A stretch of DNA of 64,000 bases from Paenibacillus oceani (lineage in GTDB: Bacteria > Bacillota > Bacilli > Paenibacillales > NBRC-103111): contig NZ_JACXJA010000020.1 of the NCBI RefSeq assembly GCF_014705615.1, positions 112,314 to 176,313 of the forward strand, in the 5' to 3' direction. Every line of letters begins with the position of its first letter. The stretch's first letter is position 1. Positions 33,762-42,711 of the stretch are shown here, one piece after another. The notes beneath the pieces were generated by a model. It was not told the DNA's origin. It made no database searches and saw only the letters and a program-made list of their open reading frames with translations. Both the position numbers and the translations under genes were made by a program.

Positions 33762-36700
33762 ATGTATAAACGATGGAAAACGAAGCCGGAATGCACAGGC
33801 TATCTGGCGCTGATTTTACATGCCCATCTGCCCTATATCCGTCATGCCGACCGGGAGGACGTCATGGAGGAGCGGTGGTTTTACGAGGCGATGACGGAAA
33901 CGTACTTGCCGCTGCTTGAGGTGTTCGAAGGACTTGTCCAGGACGGGATTGATTTCCGTCTGACGATATCGATGACCCCCACGCTGCTCGCGTTATGCGA
34001 TGATCCGCTTATGCACCAGCGATACGACCGGCATCTGGGCCGGCTGATTGAGCTTGCGGACAAAGAGAAGTGCCGGCTTCAAGACGACAAAGCGCTGTAT
34101 CCGCTGGCGGCACAGTATGCGGATCAGTTCCGGAAGCTTCAGGCCAGGTTTCACAGCTGCGGCCATAACATCATTGGAGCGTTCCGGCAGCTGCAGGATA
34201 TGGGAAAGCTGGAGATTTTGACATCGGCGGCGACCCACGGCTTTTTGCCGCTTATGCAAACGGAGGAAGCGATCCGCGCTCAGCTCCGTACGGGAATCCG
34301 CGAATACGAGCGGTTTTTCGGCCGCAAGCCGGCGGGCATATGGCTTCCCGAATGCGGGTATGCCGAAGGAATTGACCGGCTACTCAAGATGGAGGGCATC
34401 CGCTACTTTATTTGCGATTCTACGGCGGTCCGGTATGCGTCGCCTGCGCCGAATCGCGGACTGGCAGCTCCGCTGATGACGCCGTACGGCGTGACGGCTT
34501 TCCCGCGGGACCCGGAGTCGTCCGAGCAAGTATGGAGCGCCGCCGACGGGTACCCGGGACATTACGATTACCGGGAATATTACCGCGACATCGGCTGGGA
34601 TCTGGGCTGGAACGATGCGGACGAGTGGGAATACATACGTCCGTACGTGCTGCCTACGCATGAGCGTATCCATACCGGGCTGAAATATTACCGGATTACG
34701 GGAAGCGGTCATCACCGCGAGCCCTATAATCCCGAATGGGCGCGAAAAGCCGCCGCAGAGCACGCCGATCACTTCATCCGGAGCCGCGTGCTGCAGGCGG
34801 GGGAGTGGAACAGCTGGCTCGACCGTCTGCCAGTGATCGTGTCTCCTTATGACGCGGAGCTGTTCGGACATTGGTGGTACGAAGGGCCGGTATGGATCGA
34901 TATGCTGTGCCGCAAAATGTACCACGACCAGTGTCAGCTCAAAATGACTACGCCCGGCGACTATTTGCGGCAATATCCGGTTGCCGACACGGGCACGGTT
35001 AACGCCTCGAGCTGGGGCCGGAATCATTCGTCCGAAGTATGGCTTCAGCCGGATAACGACTGGATTTACCGCCGGCTGCATGCGGCGGAACGGCGGATGG
35101 TCCGGCTTGCGACGAAGCGGCTGCTCGAAGAACCTGCCGACCAGGACCAGGACCAGGACCAGGACCAGGGCGGGGGCCCTTCTGCAGGGATACAAAACGT
35201 CAGACTGCCCGAACCGACGCGGGAGCGGGCGCTGAATCAGGCGGCCAAGGAGCTGATGCTGGCCCAGAGCAGCGACTGGGCGTTTATTATGGACAGCCGG
35301 ACCGTTGTCGATTATGCCGTCCGGCGGACGAAAGAGCATCTGGGCAACTTCCACAAGCTGTGCGCCATGCTGGAGGAGGGGCGGATCGACGAGCCTTACG
35401 TGGCCGCACTGGAGCGAAGGCATCCTTGCTTCCCGGAAGCGGACTACAAAGATTATGCCGCAGTAAGCCGCAGCTCGCCGATCCCGCTCATCCCGGATGC
35501 AGAAGTGTGGGAGGCGGTGCTCCAGGATACGAGGCATAAGCGGAATACGTTTATGCTCGCCTGGGAATACCCGCCCAAACATGTGGGGGGCCTGTCGCGG
35601 GCGGTAGCCGACTTGGCGGAGGCGCTGGCGGCGCGCGGCGAAGCCGTTCATGTCGTCACGACTTCCTTTGAGGGCGCCGCGCCGTTCGAGAGGCGAAACG
35701 GCGTCTACGTGCACCGGCTGCCGGTATTATGCTCCGGAGACACCGAGTTTTATCATTGGACGTTCGAGATGAACCTGGCGATGACCGATCATCTGGTCGC
35801 GTGGAAAGAAAACGGCGGCCGCATCGATTTGCTGCATGCGCACGATTGGATGGTATTTCATGCGGCGCGCGAGATGAAGACCAGCTTCGGGCTGCCGCTG
35901 GTAGCGACGATTCATGCCACGGAATGGGGAAGGCAGCAGGGCAAGCTGCATTCGGTGCTGTCCGGCAGCATCCATGAGCTGGAGTGGAGGCTGACTTACG
36001 AGGCGGCCCGCGTCTTCGTATGCAGCCGGTATATGAAAGAAGAGGTCGTCCGGCTGTTTCAGTTGCCCGGGGACAAGGTCGATATCGTGCCGAACGGGAT
36101 TCGAACCGCGGGAGGGACGACGGGCCGTTCAGAGGAACAATCGCCGGGCGGGCGGGAGCTGCTTGAAGAGGAGTGCGAACGCCGCGCGACGGACGCGAAA
36201 AGCAGCTGGTTTCAGCCGGGAGACCGGGTCGTCCTATTCATTGGACGCCTGGTGTACGAGAAGGGGGTGCAGGTGCTCCTGGAGGCGATGCCGTCGGTAC
36301 TGGCCCAAGTGCCGGGAGCGAAGCTGGTCGTAGCCGGAGCCGGACCGATGCGTCAGACGCTGGAGCGGCGCGCCGCCGAGATGGGACTCGGGGACCGTGT
36401 CGCGTTCTGGGGATTTATCGATGACGGGACGAAGGCGGGATTGTACGCCGCAGCCGATCTGTGCGTGTTTCCGAGTTTGTACGAACCGTTCGGGATCGTA
36501 GCGCTCGAGGCGATGGCGTCGCGGACGCCGCTCGTCGTCTCCGATGTCGGGGGGCTCGCCGAGATTGTCGAGCATGGAACGACGGGGTTCAAGGCGCTGT
36601 CCGGGCATACCGAATCGCTGGCCTGGCATGTGACGGAGCAACTGCTGAACGGCGAGGCGGGGAGACGGATGGCGGACCGCGCTTACGAACAAGTGCGCGC

Positions 36701-36878
36701 CTGCTACAGCCCGTCTGCCATCGCAGGAGAGGTGCAGAAGCTGTACGACGGGCTCTCGCCGCATGCCAGCTTGCGAAAGATTACGGTTCCCGGCGCACAG
36801 CGGGGGGGCAGCCCGAACCGGACCGGCGATACCCCGAAAGTGATTTCATTTTCCGCTAACAGTCGTTTGAAATCGTAA
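33762..36878 (+). CDS. Fused GH57 1,4-alpha-glucan branching enzyme and GT4 glycogen synthase-like protein
   Basis: A 1038-residue bifunctional protein. Residues 14-570 are a GH57/DUF1957 branching enzyme: HAHLPYIRHADRED at the start, nucleophile Glu197 in GIWLPECGYAEG, general acid Asp364 in SPYDAELFGHWWYEG, and the C-terminal helical part VVDYAVRRTKEHLGNFHKL. A microsatellite-coded linker of Asp-Gln repeats lies near residues 461-469. From about 595 a GT-B glycosyltransferase (GT4) follows: WEYPPKHVGGLSRAVADLAEAL, IVPNGI, FIGRLVYEKGVQVLLEAM and PSLYEPFGIVALEAMA with the E-x7-E motif. One polypeptide would thus extend and branch an alpha-glucan. The ATG follows GGGGG. Its neighbours supply a DUF4912 protein, a nucleotidyltransferase and a GH15 glucoamylase. 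Confidence 0.93.
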   Translation: MYKRWKTKPECTGYLALILHAHLPYIRHADREDVMEERWFYEAMTETYLPLLEVFEGLVQDGIDFRLTISMTPTLLALCDDPLMHQRYDRHLGRLIELADKEKCRLQDDKALYPLAAQYADQFRKLQARFHSCGHNIIGAFRQLQDMGKLEILTSAATHGFLPLMQTEEAIRAQLRTGIREYERFFGRKPAGIWLPECGYAEGIDRLLKMEGIRYFICDSTAVRYASPAPNRGLAAPLMTPYGVTAFPRDPESSEQVWSAADGYPGHYDYREYYRDIGWDLGWNDADEWEYIRPYVLPTHERIHTGLKYYRITGSGHHREPYNPEWARKAAAEHADHFIRSRVLQAGEWNSWLDRLPVIVSPYDAELFGHWWYEGPVWIDMLCRKMYHDQCQLKMTTPGDYLRQYPVADTGTVNASSWGRNHSSEVWLQPDNDWIYRRLHAAERRMVRLATKRLLEEPADQDQDQDQDQGGGPSAGIQNVRLPEPTRERALNQAAKELMLAQSSDWAFIMDSRTVVDYAVRRTKEHLGNFHKLCAMLEEGRIDEPYVAALERRHPCFPEADYKDYAAVSRSSPIPLIPDAEVWEAVLQDTRHKRNTFMLAWEYPPKHVGGLSRAVADLAEALAARGEAVHVVTTSFEGAAPFERRNGVYVHRLPVLCSGDTEFYHWTFEMNLAMTDHLVAWKENGGRIDLLHAHDWMVFHAAREMKTSFGLPLVATIHATEWGRQQGKLHSVLSGSIHELEWRLTYEAARVFVCSRYMKEEVVRLFQLPGDKVDIVPNGIRTAGGTTGRSEEQSPGGRELLEEECERRATDAKSSWFQPGDRVVLFIGRLVYEKGVQVLLEAMPSVLAQVPGAKLVVAGAGPMRQTLERRAAEMGLGDRVAFWGFIDDGTKAGLYAAADLCVFPSLYEPFGIVALEAMASRTPLVVSDVGGLAEIVEHGTTGFKALSGHTESLAWHVTEQLLNGEAGRRMADRAYEQVRACYSPSAIAGEVQKLYDGLSPHASLRKITVPGAQRGGSPNRTGDTPKVISFSANSRLKS

Positions 36879-36908
36879 TTCAATATATAAGACCCAGGGG
36901 GGAAACGC

Positions 36909-39314
36909 TTGAAGGCAGTCATCATGGCAGGCGGCAAAGGAACGCGGCTGCGGCCGCTCACTTGCCAGCTTCCGAAACCGATGGTTCCGCTGTTGAACCG
37001 GCCTTGCATGGAATACATTATCGAGCTGCTCAAGAAGCATGGCATTACGCAAATCGGAGTGACGATGCAGTTCATGCCCGAAGTGATCCGAAGTTATTTC
37101 GGAGACGGCCGGGAGTACGGAGTCGAGCTGTTTTACTTCGAGGAAGAGTCGCCGCTCGGTACGGCCGGAAGCGTAAAAAACGCGTCGGCATTTCTCGACG
37201 AACGGTTCATCGTCATCAGCGGAGACGCGTTGACCGACTTTGACCTCAGCCGCGCGATCGAATACCACCGGAGGAAAGAAGCGCTTGCGACGATCGTGCT
37301 GACACGGGTCGACCATCCGCTCGAATACGGCGTAGTGATGACGGACGAAGACGATAAGGTCATCCGTTTCCTGGAGAAGCCGGATTGGAGCGAAGTGTTC
37401 AGCGATACGGTCAACACCGGGATTTACGTGATGGAGCCCGAAGTGCTTCAGTGGGTCGAGGAAGGCAAGGAACAGGATTTCAGCAACGATCTGTTTCCCC
37501 TCCTGATGAGACGCGGCGAGCCGCTGTACGGCTATGCGGCGGAAGGGTATTGGTCCGATATCGGCAATCTGACGCAGTACCGGCAAGCCCAGTTCGATAT
37601 GCTGGACCGCAAAGTGGATGTGCGCATTCAAGCCAAGGAATGGAAGCCCGGCATCTTCGTCGGGGAACAAGTGGCGCTTCCGCCCGGGAGCGAGAAGTGG
37701 GAAGGTCCCTTATATATCGGTGACGGGACGGTGATCGAGCCGGATGCGGCGATCGGTCCGTACTGCGTTTTCGGAACGGGCAACCGGATCGCGCGGGGCT
37801 GTGCGCTTCGCCAGGCGATTCTGTGGGACAGCAACTATCTGTCCGAAAATAACGAGCTCAGCGGCGCTACGCTGTGCAGCCGCATCCGCAGCTATCCGGA
37901 GACGGTCATCGCGGACGGCGCCGTGATCGGCAGCCACTGTACGCTCGGTCCCAAGGCGCAAGTGCTCTCCCGTGTCAAAATATGGCCGCGCAAACGGATA
38001 CGCGAACATGCGATGCTGAACAGCTCCGTCATCTGCGGAGACGATGCGGTGAAGCCGATGTTTGCGGACGGCACGGTGAGCGGGTACGCCAACGAAGAGA
38101 TCACCCCGGATTTTGCGGTCAAGTTCGCCGGCGCTTACGGAGCCTCGCTGGCTAAAGGCAAACGGCTCGCGGTCAGCTCGTCGCCGGACGGCTTCGCCCG
38201 GCTCATCCGCTCGGTTCTCGTACCGGCGCTGCAGGCGGTCGGCGTCGATGTCATCGATGCGGGCGACAGCTGCTCTTCCGTCGCGCGCTTCGGCGTCCAT
38301 ACGCTGGACGTGAACGGAGGCATCCATGTACAGTGCGACAATGCGGGCGGCCGCGTCGTCTGCCGCTTGGAGTGCTTGGATGCGGCGGGTCTTCCGATCG
38401 GCAAAAGCGCCGAACGGAAAGTCGACAACGCGTTTGCTCAGGAAGATTACTCGCGCACGGAAGCGGCGAGCATCGCCGAAGTGACCGCTGCCCTCAGCAT
38501 CGTCGAACGGTACGGGAAACGGATCGTCGCCGAGCTTGGCTACGCCAGCCAGATGGGGCTCAAGCTGGTTGTCTCGGTATCCGATCCGGTCGTGCGCAAG
38601 CTTGTCGGCAAGATTTCGGATGCTTTTCGCTGGGAGATTGCCTTTGTCGATCCGGGGCCCGGCGATGCCGGACTCAAAGCCGCGATAACGGAGCGGGCGG
38701 CCGATGCCGGAGTGATCTTCGAAGCAGGCGGCCAAAGCTTCAAGCTGTATGACGAAACCGGCCATCCGGTATCCCGCGAGCACGTCAACGTGCTGTTATA
38801 TATGTCCTATTTTCGCTGCTTCCGGGGACGCACGATCGGGGTGCCGCTCAGCGCTCCGTCGTTCCTCGACTCGGCGGCGTCCGGGTTCGGCAACCGCATC
38901 GTTCGTACGAAGCGGAGTTCTCGAGCCGTCATGGAGCCGTCAGACGGGCATCCGTTCCATCCAGTGTACGATGCGCTGTTCGGTCTCGGACTGCTGGCGC
39001 GTAATGTGCTGCACAGCCGGATGAGCGTGTCGAAGCTGCTTCAGTTTTTGCCGGCTTTCTCGCTGCATCACACTTCGATCGAAGTGCCCTGGGACGAGAA
39101 GGGGAGGCTGATGAGGCTCTTGACCGAGCAGGCCAAAAACCGGCGGGCCGATTTGCTGGACGGCATTAAAGTATATGACGAGACCGGCTGGGTGCTGCTG
39201 CTGCCGGAATCCGATGAGCCGAAGTTTACGCTGATCGCTCACGGCGAGCGGGAAGACAAGGCGATGGAACTGGCCGAGCGGTATCGTCAGGAATTAATCC
39301 GACATATTCAATAG
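36909..39314 (+). CDS. Sugar-1-phosphate nucleotidyltransferase fused to a degenerate phosphomannomutase-like domain
   Basis: An 801-residue protein. Residues 1-235 are a nucleotidyltransferase (MKAVIMAGGKGTRLRPLT, then KPMVP, ISGDALTDFD and GYWSDIGN), most like mannose-1-phosphate guanylyltransferases. Residues about 255-370 form a left-handed beta-helix of hexapeptides. The rest aligns with phosphohexomutases, but the active sites are missing: the TASHNP serine loop is replaced by DVNGGIHVQCDNAGG and the DGDxDR metal loop by VIFEAGGQSFKLYDE. The mutase part is therefore probably structural or regulatory. The start is TTG 36911-frame at 36909, after GGGGGGAAA. It lies 30 bp after the branching/synthase fusion and probably supplies or senses its NDP-sugar. 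Confidence 0.88.
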   Translation: MKAVIMAGGKGTRLRPLTCQLPKPMVPLLNRPCMEYIIELLKKHGITQIGVTMQFMPEVIRSYFGDGREYGVELFYFEEESPLGTAGSVKNASAFLDERFIVISGDALTDFDLSRAIEYHRRKEALATIVLTRVDHPLEYGVVMTDEDDKVIRFLEKPDWSEVFSDTVNTGIYVMEPEVLQWVEEGKEQDFSNDLFPLLMRRGEPLYGYAAEGYWSDIGNLTQYRQAQFDMLDRKVDVRIQAKEWKPGIFVGEQVALPPGSEKWEGPLYIGDGTVIEPDAAIGPYCVFGTGNRIARGCALRQAILWDSNYLSENNELSGATLCSRIRSYPETVIADGAVIGSHCTLGPKAQVLSRVKIWPRKRIREHAMLNSSVICGDDAVKPMFADGTVSGYANEEITPDFAVKFAGAYGASLAKGKRLAVSSSPDGFARLIRSVLVPALQAVGVDVIDAGDSCSSVARFGVHTLDVNGGIHVQCDNAGGRVVCRLECLDAAGLPIGKSAERKVDNAFAQEDYSRTEAASIAEVTAALSIVERYGKRIVAELGYASQMGLKLVVSVSDPVVRKLVGKISDAFRWEIAFVDPGPGDAGLKAAITERAADAGVIFEAGGQSFKLYDETGHPVSREHVNVLLYMSYFRCFRGRTIGVPLSAPSFLDSAASGFGNRIVRTKRSSRAVMEPSDGHPFHPVYDALFGLGLLARNVLHSRMSVSKLLQFLPAFSLHHTSIEVPWDEKGRLMRLLTEQAKNRRADLLDGIKVYDETGWVLLLPESDEPKFTLIAHGEREDKAMELAERYRQELIRHIQ

Positions 39315-39373
39315 CGGGAACATGCCGATCCGGGCGATATATGTTCCTAGAACAGAGACGAGGTGTGCGGCGA

Positions 39374-39631
39374 ATGAATGAAATCCCGATCGAATCGAAG
39401 CAAATCGGGTTCGTCGAATACGACCGTGAGCGGTCCTGCATGATCGCACATTTTACGACCGGGGAAGTGCGTATATACTCCGTATCCTGGGAGGAATACT
39501 CGGTGCTCGGCTCATCGGCCAATAAGTACGATTGTTTCGTACGGATGACCAGCAGCCGTTCGCAGCGGCAGCCGGCCGAACAGCCGGCTGGTGCGGAACG
39601 AAAGCAGATGCCGATCCGGCAAAGACGGTGA
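39374..39631 (+). CDS. KTSC domain-containing small protein
   Basis: An 85-residue protein. The first 60 residues fit a KTSC domain: IESKQIGFVEYDRERSCMIAHF, TTGEVRIYSV and SVLGSSANKYDCFVRM; the last is the usual end of the domain with Ser before the turn. The C-terminal 25 residues are low-complexity Gln, Ala, Glu and Arg. KTSC proteins are small beta-rich units thought to contact nucleic acid or protein, often with lysyl-tRNA synthetases; no exact role is known. The ATG at 39374 follows GAGGTGTG by about eight bases. It sits between the nucleotidyltransferase and glucoamylase genes, 60 bp and 136 bp away, and may be cotranscribed by chance. Confidence 0.7.
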   Translation: MNEIPIESKQIGFVEYDRERSCMIAHFTTGEVRIYSVSWEEYSVLGSSANKYDCFVRMTSSRSQRQPAEQPAGAERKQMPIRQRR

Positions 39632-39767
39632 AGCGAGAGAGTGCCTGAGCTTGCACAAGGCAGGGCGGAACTGCCGACGTTCGTTGGGCCGTGTCCGGAA
39701 GGACACGGCTCCACGTTTCCAGGGGGGATGCAGCCGGTGAATACTTCTTAGAGAGGGTGAGCGGACG

Positions 39768-41783
39768 ATGCCTCGCCATTTTGCCGTCGGTAACGGCAGC
39801 ATGTTGATTAATTTGGACCGGTATACCCGTATCCGGGATCTCTACTATCCGTATGTCGGGCAATTGAATCATGTGGGGGGGTATCCTTGCCGAATCGGCT
39901 TGTGGGTGGACAGAACGTTCGTATGGCTGGGCGAGGAAGGCTGGAACTGGAGCTCCGGCTATGTGCCCGACTCTCTCGTAACCCGGGTGACGGCTTATCA
40001 TCCGGAGCTGGAGCTGTCGCTGGAGATCAATGACGGCGTTCATCAGCGCGACAATATTTACTTGAAGCGGATTCGCATCGACAACCGGAGCGGGGGGGAA
40101 CGGGAGATCCGGCTGTTCTTCACCCAGGATCTGGCCATTAATGAAACCGAGGTGGGTGATACAGCCGCCTATTACCCGCATAACCGGACGGTGTTTCACT
40201 ATAAGAAGAACCGGTATTTTATGGCTAACGGCCATGCCGGCGGTACGGGCATCGACCAATTCTCGATGGGCGTCAAACGGTTTCATCACGCGGAAGGGAC
40301 GTGGAGGGACGCCGAAGACGGCCACCTGATGGGCAACTCAATCGCCCAAGGCTCGGTGGACAGTACGATCGGCTTCCGGCTGAAGCTGGAGGCCGGCGGC
40401 TCGGACTACTGCTATTACTGGCTGTCGGTCGGAGAGTCGCTGGCCGAGGTCAAAAGGCTTGATCAATACGTTCGCGACAACGACCCGGGCAAGCTGCTCG
40501 ACCGTGTGCAAATTTATTGGCAGCGGTGGTCGAACAAACTGGAGCGCCGGTTTGCCGATTTGCCGGAAGCGGTCGTCTCGCTATATAAGCAAAGCCTGCT
40601 GATCGTCCGCACCCAAACGGACGTACACGGGGCGATCGTGGCTGCCAACGACACCGACATTATGAATTATAATCGCGATCACTACAGTTACATGTGGCCG
40701 CGTGACGGCGCGCTGGTCGCTTATGCGATGTCGATGGCGGGGTATCACGAGACGGTGGTGCCGTTTTACCAGTTTTGTGCGGACGTCATCGCGCCGGAAG
40801 GATACTTGCACCATAAATACAACCCGGACGGGACGGTCGGATCGAGCTGGCATCCGTTCATTGCAGGCGGTCAGCCGCGGCTGCCGATTCAGGAGGACGA
40901 AACCGCGCTGGTGCTGTTCTCCTTGTGGCACATGTACCGGCAATCCGGCAATATCGAGCTGTGCCAGTCTTTGTACGGTACTTTGATCCGCCAGGCGGCC
41001 AAATTTATGCGCAGTTACATCGATACCGAGCTGCGGCTTCCGAAGCCGAGCTACGATTTGTGGGAGGAACGGTACGGCATCTACACGTTCACCGCTTCGG
41101 CCGTCTACGGCGGGTTGAAGGCTGCCGCCGACTTCTGCGAATTGTTCGGCGATACGGAGCGGAGCGACCGGTACCGGCAGACCGCCGAGTATATCAAGTC
41201 CGGGATTTTGCGGCATTTGTGGGATGAGGAAAGCGGCCGGTTCGCGCGCGGGTTGTACCGGCAGGACGGCACCTGGGTGAAGGATATGACGCCCGAAAGC
41301 AGCGTGTACGGCATATTCGAGTTCGGCGTGCTGCCGGCGGACGACGAGCGGGTACGAAGCACGATGAATTTCCTGAAGGAGCAGTTGACGATTCAAACCG
41401 GCGTGGGAGGCATCGCCAGGTATAAAAACGATTACTACTTCCAGCGATCCTCAGATATCGAGCGGATTCCGGGCAACCCTTGGATCATCTGCACGTTGTG
41501 GATGGCCGAGTGGGAGATTGAGTGCGCGAAGTCGATGGAGGATCTGGCATCGCCGAAGGCTACGCTGGAATGGGTGACCCATCAGACGCTCGAGACCGGC
41601 GTACTTCCGGAGCAGCTCGACCCGTTCGACGGCAGCCCGCTGTCCGTCGCTCCGCTCACCTGGTCGCACGCCACATTCGTTCTGGCCGTTGTGAAGTATA
41701 CGAACAAGGTCAAGGAGCTGGCGGAGCTGCGCAGTCATAATCATGAGCGTGGAGGAGGAGATGAATGCGGTGGCGGGAAATAG
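39768..41783 (+). CDS. Glycoside hydrolase family 15 glucoamylase-like protein
   Basis: A 671-residue GH15 protein without signal peptide, hence cytoplasmic. The N-terminal 260 residues form a beta-sandwich (MPRHFAVGNGSMLINLD, PYVGQLNHVGGYPCRIGLWVD). The (alpha/alpha)6 barrel follows with NYNRDHYSYMWPRDGALVAYAM; general acid Glu433 is in YDLWEERYGIYTFT and general base Glu615 in VLPEQLDPFDGSPLSVAPL. Both catalytic glutamates are present. GH15 enzymes release glucose from non-reducing ends of alpha-glucans or act on trehalose. In this cluster it would degrade the glucan made by the branching/synthase fusion. The ATG follows AGAGAGGGTGAG. The last 15 residues are a His/Gly/Glu-rich tail. Confidence 0.93.
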   Translation: MPRHFAVGNGSMLINLDRYTRIRDLYYPYVGQLNHVGGYPCRIGLWVDRTFVWLGEEGWNWSSGYVPDSLVTRVTAYHPELELSLEINDGVHQRDNIYLKRIRIDNRSGGEREIRLFFTQDLAINETEVGDTAAYYPHNRTVFHYKKNRYFMANGHAGGTGIDQFSMGVKRFHHAEGTWRDAEDGHLMGNSIAQGSVDSTIGFRLKLEAGGSDYCYYWLSVGESLAEVKRLDQYVRDNDPGKLLDRVQIYWQRWSNKLERRFADLPEAVVSLYKQSLLIVRTQTDVHGAIVAANDTDIMNYNRDHYSYMWPRDGALVAYAMSMAGYHETVVPFYQFCADVIAPEGYLHHKYNPDGTVGSSWHPFIAGGQPRLPIQEDETALVLFSLWHMYRQSGNIELCQSLYGTLIRQAAKFMRSYIDTELRLPKPSYDLWEERYGIYTFTASAVYGGLKAAADFCELFGDTERSDRYRQTAEYIKSGILRHLWDEESGRFARGLYRQDGTWVKDMTPESSVYGIFEFGVLPADDERVRSTMNFLKEQLTIQTGVGGIARYKNDYYFQRSSDIERIPGNPWIICTLWMAEWEIECAKSMEDLASPKATLEWVTHQTLETGVLPEQLDPFDGSPLSVAPLTWSHATFVLAVVKYTNKVKELAELRSHNHERGGGDECGGGK

Positions 41784-42711
41784 GCAGGTCATATTGCCTC
41801 GCTGCTGAATGAAGCCGTTTCTGCCGGTAATGCGAAATTTCATATACAATCGATCGATCAAATCTATGAGCCAGTTCGGTTTCTGGTTGTGAACGCGATC
41901 CGATTCCGATATTGACCAGTTGATCAGGTACCTCGTACACTCTGGAGTCATTGTTAAATATCGCGGATTTAGCCGATTTAGCAGTATCGTGTTTGTGGTT
42001 GTAAGAGAGTGCCGAGCCCGAGCGAGTGGGCGAAGGCCATGGAACGCGTGAAGCCCTTGGAAGTGCAGCGCGGAAGAACTCTCCGATGTAGAGGGAACGG
42101 CATGATGCTCGGATGGCGCCAACCCGGAACGAAGCGGATTTAACTTATCATGTGCATCAGCTTCTGGACAACGATCCTCATGCTGGAGTGGATCTTCGTC
42201 GCGGATGGGTTGAACACGCATCAATCGGAAAGTCCCAGGTAAATTTCCCGGTGGCGGCCTCTTTGCATCGGCTTCACTTCAATGAACGTTTCTCTTGAAC
42301 TTCTTGGAAGTTTATCCGTTGATTTATTTCCGAATTTTCCGAAATGATGCATTAGCTGCAACCGGGGGCCAATCTCGATCTCGGTCGTCCGGACACTTTC
42401 GGGCTTATAGAGGAAACGTACTCGATAAACCAGCCGCCGAGCTATAGGTAATCATGTGCGTCTGGGGTCCCGACATTGAGGGTATGGTCGTCGATTACTT
42501 CGACGGCTTCTTTTATTTTCAGAACGTGTCAGAAAGCATGCTTTTTGGAATACCAGAATTGGGTCTGTTTTTATGGTTCAAAATGTCCTAAAATTAACCC
42601 AACAGGATACGTCTTTGGTCCGGCTGACAATCGGAGGGAAGGCAGCGAGGTTGCCAAGCAGGTTTTGAGCGAGGACCGACACTAATAATCAATGCCGCAG
42701 GAGGAATGGAG
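41784..42711. other. 928-bp stretch without a convincing gene; possible decayed coding DNA
   Basis: No frame longer than about 60-75 residues with a ribosome binding site is found on the plus strand, and the long minus-strand frames are not protein-like. Short coding-like pieces are scattered in different frames: SLLNEAVSAGNAKFHIQSID near 41800, PGANLDLGRPDTFGLIEETY near 42370, and GMVVDYFDGFFYFQNVSES near 42480. Stops and frame changes separate them, as in an old pseudogene or several fragments. I cannot name a parent family. No repeat of the dispersed families is seen here. Confidence 0.4.

Noticed and set aside
34380..35714. 444-residue minus-strand frame inside the branching-enzyme fusion
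   Set aside because: Shadow frame of high-GC DNA; the plus strand has two catalytic domains.
41451..42224. Minus-strand gene in the gene-free stretch after GH15
   Set aside because: It runs into the GH15 coding region and has no recognisable motif or ribosome binding site.
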